Source: Cylindrodendrum hubeiense
Taxonomy: Eukaryota > Ascomycota > Sordariomycetes > Hypocreales > Nectriaceae
Reading direction: 5' to 3'
Length of the DNA: 43,116 bases
NCBI GenBank assembly: GCA_014621425.1
Contig: JAANBB010000353.1
Coordinates: forward strand, 1-43,116
Shown: one piece after another, positions 30,650 to 40,042 of the stretch
Position numbering within the stretch: position 1 is the stretch's first letter
Layout of the letters: each line of letters opens with the position of its first letter
The notes under the pieces: model-generated
Told to the model about the DNA's origin: nothing
The model's input: only the letters and a program-made list of their open reading frames with translations
Database searches by the model: none
Position numbers and translations under genes: made by a program

Positions 30650-33600
30650 CTACTCGCGTCTCCCTCCTATCCAATCCATTTCTTCCTCTTCCTCTTGCTC
30701 ATAGTCAAATTGTTCATCTTCATAGTCAGACCACTCTTCGTCCTCATAGTCACCGAGCTCTTCATCATCATCTCCAGCTTTTTCTTGATATGGGAATCCA
30801 GAAGCCACTATAACAATCTCACCATCGTCACAGCTAACTTCAATAGCAACATCCCTTTGGTGAAGCTCAGCTATGCACTGTGGCACCCACCCTCGCAAAT
30901 TGTCTTGATGCAATGAACTCCCTGATAATGGATGCGAGGTATCGGGGTTTAATGCATCTTCCACATTACCAGATTCACGAAGCCGCCGAGCCCACTGGTA
31001 TGCTTCTCTGTATGGCGCGTAATTAGTCCACGCCCAATCCTTTCTCCAGTCGCTTTCCGCTAGCTCTTCCTCGTCTCGACTATTGTATTTGTCAATGATG
31101 TCCATGACTAGTTGAGAGGTGCTTCTAGGAGTTTGCGGTCTTGTAGATCTGGGCGATGATGGTATTTCCTGTTCCTCGCCGCTGCTGGAGGCTTCGTGCG
31201 CATCTGGTGATAGATATGAGTCATCGCTTGTCGAGACTAAAGGCACCTTCACTTCTGCAATAAATTCGCGTCCGCGCCCAGCCAACATAAATGTAATCTC
31301 TGCGCCAACATCTTCTACGGGAGATATTATGTGTTTCCAAAGGATGCGATCCTTATCATCCTCCGCCAACAGTTGAATAGCAAGCCCGACCATAAGGAAC
31401 TCGTCACTTAGTGCCTCGGCCTCTTTGCTATTACTCTTTGTGGCCTTTATTGCGTTCGAGGCTTCAATTACGAATCTGATAAAATCCTTGTAGCCAAACT
31501 CAGATTTGGTTAATCCCACACGGTGCAGTAGCCACCTTGACAAGGCGAGGGCACAATCTAGTTGGCCCTGCAATCTGAATATTTCAGCACGGTCTTTAAG
31601 AAGCCAAAGAATTTCCAAAGGAGTTCCATCAATTGTCCTTGAAATCTTTTGAGTGAACCATTTCTTCGCCCAAAAAATGTCGGGAAGGATTGTCTTCAAT
31701 GCTGGCATCAATAGTTTGCCTTCGTAATGGTTACCATGAGCTAAAAGAGAACACTTCACTGGTATTAGGTTGCTGTCTCGAAGCACATGCTCAAGCATTC
31801 CATCGAGAATAATACCCGCATCGGAACAGCGATTTCCCCTTGACAACGCGTATGACGTTGCCTTATTCAAACTGCACAGGTTGCTTAATTGCAGATGTGC
31901 GTCGTCGGGTAGCTTTGGCGCTAACACTTTTAAAGCCTCGTCAAACTTCTCAAAGACGACTAGACACTCGCTGTACTGGACTTTTGCGGAAATGATCTTA
32001 TCCTCGGCTTCTGGGACCTTCTCAAATAGGCTTATGGCACGTAAATAGTAAGACGCCGCCTTGTGAAGTGTGTGTCTTGATATTTCGAGCATCCAAGCCA
32101 CTTTGACCAATAGAGAGGCCAGCTTTGAAACCACGAGATGGTGGCCCCCAATAAGCTGCGGATCCAGTTGTAAAACTGTATTTGCATGTGGAAGCCAGAA
32201 GATGGAATTCCAATTCGAATTCTCGACACCTGGTTTTGGGTAATAATCAGAGACAACAGCCATTGATTTCATAGAATATGACATAAATTTTCCCTGCTGT
32301 TTGGTCATCTCCTGGAGTATTGATTGAACCAACCGATGCATCGTGAATGTCACGTCGCCAGAGATGCTAGCCTCATTCTCTGTGATGAATGAGTAAGCCT
32401 TAAGCCGCGAGATCGCATCACTTAAATTGTCCATAGTTGGGGCCTGTACCCCCAACTCAGCCGGCTTCAGCTCTTCTGGTATCGCCTCTCCATTTGCTAT
32501 ATGGTCTTCCCAAAATTGGTGCGCTTGACGCAAGAGGTGAGTTAGTTCTCGTCCCTGTAGCCCGTTGTCGCCGCGCTTCAAGTGACTGCCGCAATGACAA
32601 TATTCAAGGTCCTGTGGCTGAATAAACAGGAGACCATTGTAATAGTCATGGTTCATAGTGTAAGCAGCGACGAAGAATATTGAAATATCTTGTCGATTAA
32701 AGAACGCGCAAAGGCATAATATCTCAATAGCAAAATTGCTCTCTTGCTCAATTTGCCGGAACGAGACTATCCAGGTCTCGGCGACAGCGTTAGGAATAGA
32801 GTGATCTGATCTCTCGCGGCCATCTCGGAATTCTTCCCGAAGCATCTTAATGAGCGGATCATTAGATCCCTCTTTAAGCAGATGAGTATATCGAGCCACA
32901 GAGATTGATCTCTTTTCCATGAAAGAAGCTGCCTGAACAAGAGCTAATGGCAAGTGACCGAGATACTCAGCTAAGGATCTGAGATCATCTTCATTGGCGA
33001 CTTCGGATTGTAGCCTTTTTCCCATTATGCCAACAGACTCCTCAGGACGTGTTTCGACAACTGCAATTATGGTTTGAGTTCCGGTCAAATCTACTGCCGC
33101 TTGCTTGTCTCGAGTTGTGAATAAGACGGACCCATTGGGTGAAGTCGGGATGTACTTGGCCATTTTATCGCGATATCCCGCATTATCATCCTTCTCAAAG
33201 AAGACTCTTGTATCGTCAGCATTATCGAGAATCATTAGCCAAGGATGACACCGATTCTCTAGCCATATATGGACAGTGTCCAAAGACGGCGGCTGGCTAG
33301 AATTTGAGCCTTGACTGTTGTGAACTTTAGAAATCCGAAGAAGGTCTGAAGTGAATATCTCCTCGGAGCTTGCTTTAACCCAGAAAATAGAGAGTTTCGA
33401 ATCTTTCAGTCGCATTCGATAGACCCACTCGAGAGCGATCTGGGTTTTACTATCTGTTGTATTAGCAACAGCTCCCGTGCACTGCTCATGAGTCCATACC
33501 CTATCCCTCCAAGGCCGTAGAGAGCGGCCCGCCTATGATACCCATTTTGCATGTTATCCATAGGAGACCCAATCCATGAATTGAGCTGTTCGAAAATTGA

Positions 33601-34750
33601 TGACCGTCCGACAAAATATTCGTTTCTCGAATACGAAACAAGAAATTGGGATGTACCAAGAGAATCGTTCTGAGGTTGTTGATCGGTGAAAACTGGAACA
33701 GTGCGTCGATGAGAAATATCGGAAACCATACCCTCTATTTCCTGCAGAAGACACCTGAATCCCAAGTCATCCTCCGATACAAACTTTGTCATAGACTTGT
33801 GATTCGCATGGATACCCCTACTAGGAAACCCAGGTATAGTTGCCGATAGTTTCGGGACAACACAACCCAATCCTAATGTAGGCAGCTCCTCAAAGAAACA
33901 GACAATTTTGATGCCATCATTTTCTCTATTGCTGAAACCTCGTAGCACAATAGAGCAGAAGTCATCGTGAATACGCTGCAGGGTCTGCGATTCTTTTTGC
34001 AGGACTTCGAGAAGCTTTGTGTTAGTAGGTTTCAATCCACTAACCAGCGCAGCCAAATATTTTGCATACGATGCAATTGCAGATCCTTGATGAGGAGTCC
34101 CCATAAAGATGATTCCGACCGTGGACTGGACAAAATCTGCATCGTCGTCCCGAAGCTTTGCGAAGAGCAGGGCCTGTCTCTAGATTAGCTATTCCGCTAC
34201 TCGGAGTCTAACAAATAGCCGGTCACAGGTACCGGACGACTAGTGTCTGATATGGGATTTTTTACCTCTTTACAAACAAGCCCCCCAAGGCTGTGGCAGA
34301 TAAACACGATCGGTCGCCCTATGGTGCCTGAAGTACGACGCTCATGTCGAATAGAAGAGACCAACTCTGTGCTATGATCGCGGAGAACCTTGATCGACAC
34401 CTTTCCTAGTATATTCTTCTTGTCTGTAACATTCGCATCGTAGCCAAAGGTGAAGATACGAGACTTCGGTATCTTGGATGGAAGGAAGGCTTTAGGCCAA
34501 GGCTCAAGGATGTTCCCATCATTATCACGGGCCCGCCATGTTTTCTCGCGGTTTCCCATGAGGCCGTGGATGAATATAATGCTAAAAGGTCAATCTACAA
34601 ATATATCTGAAGTACATACAGGCTCATAATTACTTACTCGACATTAGCGCCCGCGCCCTGGTACCAAAGCTCAAGTCCTATTGATTGTGTTGCACTTCTT
34701 GATGACTCCCCCACCTCCTCGACGACGGGTCGTTGAAATAATCGTCGCAT
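30650..34750 (-). CDS. Fungal NLR: alpha/beta-hydrolase, NB-ARC, helical repeat tail, four exons
   Basis: Exons 34638-34750, 34266-34581, 33500-34173 and 30650-33449 give 1300 aa; introns are 56, 92 and 50 nt, all in phase. Residues 38-53 (DIIFIHGLMGNREKTW, made by the first splice) and 131-143 (FICHSLGGLVCKE, with HSLGG the nucleophile elbow) plus GTPHQGS at 168-174 show a PGAP1/SesB-like alpha/beta-hydrolase domain. The third splice creates the P-loop GLGGIGKTQ at 363-371. LDNADD at 442-447 is Walker B, TTRD at 479-482 sensor I, and LPLAL at 534-538 the GLPLA-type motif of NB-ARC. The rest is helical and TPR-like but degenerate. The tail is very acidic (EEWSDYEDEQFDYEQEEEEE). Such proteins act in fungal non-self recognition and programmed cell death. 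The start is the ATG giving MRRLFQRPVVEE; an in-frame region further upstream lacks an ATG. All key motifs are intact. Confidence 0.88.
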
Positions 34751-35667
34751 TTTTCCCTGTTGTAGATTGAAACTGGTGACACTAGGTTTCTTTTTGGTAA
34801 CTTCCAAGGTCTGAGAAGTGTAGGTATAATAGAGCGTTGGATTAGGTAACGAGCTTGCGATCAAAACGGTCGTACTGTTTAAGAGAAGTGGACTCGGATC
34901 CAGGATACCTCGAACCCCTCTTTTTCGTGTGAGGGGGTTTATCTCAAAATCATAGCTTATCTAACTAAGACTAAGATATTAATATATCAGAGGATTATAC
35001 GAATCCAGTCATAATCTAATATAGAGTATTAGATTGAGATCGGATTTATACAACTCCCTTATATATTAATATCCTAGTCTTAGCTAGGGGACGTGAGATT
35101 GAGATAAAACTCCCGAACCGTAAGGCCGCGAGATATCGAGTGCTCCTGACCCCACAGAAACAGCACTTGAAGCCTGATATAGTCCCCGTGATTAGCTGTA
35201 TCAGCGGGGTGTTGGTACTCGGTCTCGTGCCCGTAATACTGGAAGTTCTGTTGGCACTGGAGAGAGGTAGTCTGTATAAGGCCTGGCTGAGGCTGCCGGT
35301 AGGATCTGCCCAAGGCTGCCCCTCGACATCTTGGGAGGAGCGAAATGCATGCCGATGTAGGCCTTTCGCCCAATACTGATCTCCTAAATAATTGTTGGAT
35401 ATATCGACTGCGCCAATTGCATAAAAATAAGATCCCCATGTACTGCAACATTAGAACGGCTTATATCTAACAGTAACGTAAAATGTTGTGGAAGAAATCA
35501 GACTATTTGGTTGGAAGTTCTGTGCGGATGCGTCAAGGTGTGCTACTCACTCTTTGCTCTCCGCCAAGTGTGAGATTTTACACACTTTTGCATGTGGGTT
35601 CGTTTTCTCTTCCAGGCCGCGGACTATATATCCCCTGATCACCTTCGTATATTCGTCTTATCTGAGG
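34751..35667. other. Intergenic region between the NLR and the esterase gene
   Basis: The left part is the NLR promoter and the middle holds the foldback element (listed separately). The frame 35080-35451 (reverse, 123 codons) covers half of that element and is unlikely to be a gene. 35452-35667 is probably the 3' side of the esterase gene. Confidence 0.45.
34931..35117. mobile_element. MITE-like palindromic foldback element
   Basis: Two arms of about 90 bp face each other around a centre near 35024. The left arm TAAGACTAAGATATTAATAT (from 34967) pairs with TAAGACTAGGATATTAATAT on the other strand (ending near 35081). The core AATCTAATATAGAGTATTAG is itself palindromic. The outer ends GGGTTTATCTCAA and its counterpart TTGAGATAAAAC also pair. 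No protein is encoded. This fits a non-autonomous inverted-repeat element or the remains of one. A clear target-site duplication was not found. It lies about 180 bp upstream of the NLR start codon. Confidence 0.7.
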
Positions 35668-36655
35668 CTATTTTTTATCCAACAAAAACTTCATGATTCC
35701 CCGCTGCAGGGCAACTGGCGCTGCACTCCCGTGATCCTCGCCCTCGAATTCAAACGTGTAAACATCCCGAACGCTCGGGCAGTCTTCCAGTCGCGCCGCC
35801 ATGTCCACGGCGTTATCCTTCATCTTCTTGGGCTCCGCAAAGCGCTCTCTCTTCTTGAAGTGCTCGTCCGACTCGCCAGGCTGCTGAACCAAATACTGCT
35901 CGCCAGATCCCCACGTGATGAGCAGCCGGGGCGCTGGGTCGGCGGGGTGCTCGCGTGCGCGGAATTGGGCTTCCTGGCCCTTGACGATGGAACAGTCGTT
36001 GAACCAAATCGAAGGGCTGGCGGCGATAAAGGTGTCAAAATGGGTCGGCTTGGTGAAGATTGCGTTCAGGGTGAAGAGTCCGCCATATGAGTGGCCGTAG
36101 AGGGCCTTGCGACTTGTCCGCAGCGGAGCTTCTGGGAAGAGGGTTCCTTCAACAAAGGGAATGATGTCGGTTTGAATGACATCTAGAAAATCAGACGCCC
36201 CTCCGAAATCAATTCCGGTCATGGGCTTGCCATCTTTCCCAATCACGGCTGCATACGCTCCATCCAGTGATGGGGCAGTGAGATCCGAACCTCGTCGGGG
36301 ATCGAAGACGAACTTCGTTACAGGGTAGCCAATCCCCACCACGACAGTCCTGGTGCCATTCATGCTCTCCAGGCGCCGAGTGAAATCGACAGCCGTGAAG
36401 AAGTAGGCATTTCCATCGACAAGATAGCTGCGTACGAGGCATCGCGGTCAGATAATCCGGCACGCATGAGTGTTGAATGAGGCCTTTTACTCACATGGTG
36501 GAGACAGGAGCGTCATCTGCTGGTTGGACCCGGTCCTCGTTCCAAAACTGAGGCCACGCCACTTGGACCAGGTAGTCTCCTCGCCTCGTGCGCGCCGTGT
36601 ACTGGCACGTGTTGGGGAGGTGGCCCTGCTCGATTTCGATCGTTACCTGCGTCAT
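35668..36655 (-). CDS. Esterase PF00756, siderophore (triacetylfusarinine) esterase-like, two exons
   Basis: Exons 36495-36655 and 35668-36427, with a 67-nt intron (GTGAGT donor, GCAG acceptor), give 306 aa. The splice joins DDAPVSTI to YLVDGNAYFF, the conserved YLLDGN turn of the esterase D/IroE group. The nucleophile is Ser167 in LYGHSYGG. The catalytic His is 286 in EGEDHGSAAP, the usual H-G-S/S-V position, and the acid probably lies near WGSGEQY. There is no signal peptide, so a cytosolic enzyme is expected. Bacterial IroE and fungal EstB of this family hydrolyse ester bonds of imported siderophores to release iron. The upstream GATA-type site supports iron regulation. The exact substrate is inferred; related enzymes also act on other small esters. 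The start is the first ATG (MTQVTIEIEQG). Confidence 0.85.
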
Positions 36656-37250
36656 GGTTCTGCGGTGTTAGGGAGAGATTAGGGTTGTGAGGAGTCGCCG
36701 ATCTTGGGCGCTGAGATTTATTATTAATACGCCGCGCATCCGCACAGTGGTATTCGCGTCTCTGATTCTCCCCCCGTTCCTAGCAATATCGGCGGCTGAC
36801 ACCGCTCATCGCTTAACAGGGAGGTATATCTTGGCAGCCAGCACCTTACTCAATAGGGCCAATAGACTCATTTAAGAATGGGTGCGGAACATCTGATAAG
36901 ATTAGATGGCCCACAGGAACCCATCAGAGTGGGCTACTGACGTACACATCCCGATTTTGGGACTCGGAATGGTGGTTCATGTTAGGGTGCATCTTACGAT
37001 GTGCATGCTCGGTGTGTCCTTTCGTTATCGCAGTCAGCAAGACACTGCAGCTTTTTATTATTTAATTTTTCGGTAGTGCAAGTACAGTACCATAGCGTAG
37101 CCCCCCAATGTCAGGGCATATTAATTATGCTTTCTTGGTATTGTTAAGCTAACAACCTGAAGTATTGTGACCGTGAACCAAGGCGGACTGGGTATTGCGA
37201 TTTTATGTGAACAATTCAAGCCTGATCATTCCTCGTTGCCAAGTGTGATT
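36656..37250. other. Promoter region of the esterase gene and 3' side of the second regulator
   Basis: 595 bp between the esterase start (36655) and the stop of the second Zn2Cys6 gene (37251). The esterase promoter occupies the left half and includes the ATCTGATAA site at 36891-36899. No further gene seen. Confidence 0.55.
36891..36899 (+). promoter_or_regulatory. ATCWGATAA site (SreA-type iron repressor)
   Basis: ATCTGATAA is an exact match to ATCWGATAA, the extended GATA motif reported for the Aspergillus iron repressor SreA in promoters of iron-acquisition genes. It lies 236 bp upstream of the esterase ATG, followed by a second GATTAGAT. A match by chance in this 600-bp gap is unlikely (about one in a hundred, counting both strands), and the gene function fits iron starvation. 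Confidence 0.6.
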
Positions 37251-39218
37251 CTACCTTTGCGACCCAGAAATCATCTCTGATATTAATCCCTGCAGCTCGT
37301 CGTCGGCTTCAGCAATCCCCATCCCGCCCAGACGCCCCGCCGTCGCAGAAATCCGAATGCTCGTCAAGCTTGCGTAGTCCTGGAAATTGACAACCTCGAC
37401 AGGTAATTTTGTCGCTAGGTTATCCGCATCACCGCCAGCTTCCATGAGCGCGACCACGCGTCCGCTTGTGGCCTCAAAATCCGCGGCTAGTGTCCTGCCG
37501 TCCTCCCAGCGCTCACTCAGTGCCCGCAGAATAAAAGTCACATCCTGGATTGCCATCCATAGATCCACCGGCCGAATGGTTGGTGCCTCGGGTTCGCCAG
37601 CGACCGTGCCCTCGCGAAGTCTCCAATAGCTGTACAGCATCGCTAATCCTGTCCAATACACCTTTTCCGAAGCGATCTGAACATAGAATATCGAGTTTGA
37701 TTCGACCAGTTGGCGATACAAGCCTACAAACCCAAGGGCCGATTCCCACAGTTCTGCCAAATCGGCGCGGCCTCGCTCCGGGATCCGACGACACGGTCGA
37801 AGCAATAAGATCTTTCCCATGAGCCATTCGCTGTCGACTAGTGTTTGGCTGTGCAATGGCGAGTTATCCTGCCTCCATGCAGTCAACTTAGCCCTTAGTT
37901 TTGCCACGATATCTTCATCGCCGCTATTTTCAGCGTCGGGCATGCTATTTAGGCGATCGTAAATGAGAGATTGGATCTGAAGCACCCGGTATCGCTGTAG
38001 GTACCCCTCCACCTCAATCTCTGTTGCGCTGGACTCGATCTTGAATGTTGGCAACTGTGCGCTGATAACGGCGTCGGCAATCTCGGTAGGTCGGCCGCAA
38101 CCGAGACTCATTGAGCGATCGAAAGAGTACATGCTCCACCACAGTCGGCGGCGAGTTTCCAGGAGACTCGGGCTGATTGATTCCGACGGATCTTGGTGAA
38201 GCCCTAGGTCGACGCAGTTTCGCATGCCGACGCCAATAAGATACCAAGCATCCAGAATCGATGGGTTCAAGGTGGCAAACTGAATGAGAAACAGGATGGA
38301 TTGGACCCCCCCGATTGTGTTCGGCAGTATTGCAGCCTCGCGAAAACTCATGGCGGCGTGAAAAAGACGTTTTGCTGGATCCGCTGTACTTCGCGACAAG
38401 CTTGACGTGGAAATAGCAAGGACGAGGAGAACCGTGAAAAAGCTGGTGCCCTCGCCGAGTCGGACTCTGTTGATGTCTGGTGTTTCCTGCAGCAATCCAT
38501 TTGCGGCCTCGTATGTTGGCGACTGAATCATCCCCCCAGCCAAGGGAACAGAATCTGCTGCGTAGACATGGTTAAACTGGGCCCAGAATCCTTGGATGGA
38601 AAAGAACGGCAGCCGGGGGTAGATGTGTGTGATGTAGTGCTGAACCAGCTTCAGGGCCGTGTTCTGCTTGGGCAAGAATTCGCGGGGATTGTTGGGTAGT
38701 TCTGGACTCGAGAGTGATGATAGAGGGCTCTTGCTTGCAGCTGCGAGTACGACTGTGGACAACGACGGTCCGTCAAATGACGACGCGTAGGATGAGGCCA
38801 GGATGGGAAGGGCGCCGATTTCTGCGATCAAGTTGTCGATCATCGACGTTTGGTGACCATGGTCATCGGGCGCATCGCAATCCGGAGGGGACGAGGAGGA
38901 ACCGGTCTGGCGGCGTTTCAGCTCGGCTTGCAGGCGCTGAATTTTGGTCTGGAGGTGAGTGGGATAATCACGTCCATGAGATGACTTCGACGACAGAGAG
39001 CAAGTCGATCCGCGGCCGAATTTTGTGCAGCCGCCACAGATTGGCGCTATCCCATCGCACTGCACCAAAGTCGTCAGCTGGTGGCCAGATGTAAAAAGCG
39101 AGGGGATCACCTTGATCTTGCGCGTCTTGCAGAAGGAGCAAGCAGAAAAGACCTGCGAAATCCGCAATGGAACATCACGGCGCCGCCGCCCTTCCAACGG
39201 AGTGGGCGCCTGGCTCAT
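37251..39218 (-). CDS. Zn(II)2Cys6 transcription factor with Fungal_trans domain, two exons
   Basis: Exons 39111-39218 and 37251-39059 give 638 aa. The 51-nt intron (GTGATC donor, CTGAC branch, TGCAG acceptor) has no stop and is a multiple of three. Only when it is removed does CKTRKIK join CDGIAPICGGC to form the zinc cluster at Cys27, 30, 37, 44, 47 and 56 (spacing 2-6-6-2-8). A basic/coiled-coil linker follows (HLQTKIQRLQAELKRRQT). The middle homology region PF04082 is clear: RLFHAAMSFREAAILP, then RRRLWWSMYSFDRSMSLGCG and RPTEIADAVISAQLP. The gene is transcribed away from the FAD oxidoreductase at 40043 with 824 bp between starts, so it may regulate that gene. The first ATG is at 39218; in-frame codons upstream lack an ATG. 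Confidence 0.9.
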   Translation of the reverse strand: MSQAPTPLEGRRRRDVPLRISQVFSACSFCKTRKIKVIPSLFTSGHQLTTLVQCDGIAPICGGCTKFGRGSTCSLSSKSSHGRDYPTHLQTKIQRLQAELKRRQTGSSSSPPDCDAPDDHGHQTSMIDNLIAEIGALPILASSYASSFDGPSLSTVVLAAASKSPLSSLSSPELPNNPREFLPKQNTALKLVQHYITHIYPRLPFFSIQGFWAQFNHVYAADSVPLAGGMIQSPTYEAANGLLQETPDINRVRLGEGTSFFTVLLVLAISTSSLSRSTADPAKRLFHAAMSFREAAILPNTIGGVQSILFLIQFATLNPSILDAWYLIGVGMRNCVDLGLHQDPSESISPSLLETRRRLWWSMYSFDRSMSLGCGRPTEIADAVISAQLPTFKIESSATEIEVEGYLQRYRVLQIQSLIYDRLNSMPDAENSGDEDIVAKLRAKLTAWRQDNSPLHSQTLVDSEWLMGKILLLRPCRRIPERGRADLAELWESALGFVGLYRQLVESNSIFYVQIASEKVYWTGLAMLYSYWRLREGTVAGEPEAPTIRPVDLWMAIQDVTFILRALSERWEDGRTLAADFEATSGRVVALMEAGGDADNLATKLPVEVVNFQDYASLTSIRISATAGRLGGMGIAEADDELQGLISEMISGSQR

Positions 39219-40042
39219 TGCGGTCGATGGCTGGGGTTGATGATGGCCGATATTACATTCAAAGATCTTGCCTTGTGCCAATTGGAGATCCTTACGTCGC
39301 GCACCGATCTATTCGCGCCGTAGAAGCCGTCATCACCCTGGTGTTGCGATGGAATGTTTTACCCCCGCGAATTTCTTCCCCGCAGTCATTGATTGCCTTC
39401 GTATTGCGGGGCGTAAGGTCGCGCAGAGAGCAATCGAATAGGCCTGTCTGGAGAAATTCGCAATTAACCAGTGTATCATCTCTCAGACTGAATGGAAGAT
39501 TGCGATTCTTTGCAGGATCGGAGGCCGGTAGGATTGAAAGGCGGCTACTCTGAAAGTCGGAACCGAGGCAAGAGCCAGACTCTGTATGTGTGGAGTCCCC
39601 CGCAGGCTAACCCCCCCGCAGGCTGATCATCTGCACCAACTATCGACTGACCCTTGCCCCCCAAGCGGCTTTGTCCCGCGCTGCACAGCGGTCACAGTGG
39701 AGTTGGTCCTGCTGGCGCCGACTCGTGCGGGGGACAGACGGAACCGCCGGTTGTATGGGGCCTTGGGTCATCAACAGTCCGTCGGGTGTTCCGTCGCTTG
39801 ATGGCGGAGGGATTCCCATTGCTCGGGCATCGCATCGCGTCACCTCGAGCTGTGGAATCGGTCCCTTTCAAGAGCTGGTTGTGATGATTTGCCACTGCGC
39901 CTCCACTTGCGGGCGAGGGATGCTGCAGGTGGGCGACGGTGCTGCGAGGAACATATATCATAGAAAGCCATTCCCTATACCTGCCCATCCTGAAGTCAGC
40001 TGTAGCCTCATCAACAGTCTTCTATTTGTATTGTACTTCACC
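39219..40042. other. Divergent promoter of the regulator and FAD oxidoreductase genes
   Basis: 824 bp between the two start codons. It contains CGG/CCG triplets close together at 39739-39750 (CGGAACCGCCGG), the kind of site bound by Zn2Cys6 dimers, and a direct repeat of CCCCGCAGGCT at 39597-39607 and 39614-39624. A TATA-like ACATATATCA lies near 39951, about 90 bp upstream of the oxidoreductase ATG. Overlapping frames on both strands look noncoding. Confidence 0.5.

Noticed and set aside
35080..35451. 123-codon reverse frame next to the NLR promoter
   Set aside because: It runs into one arm of the foldback element and shows no domain.
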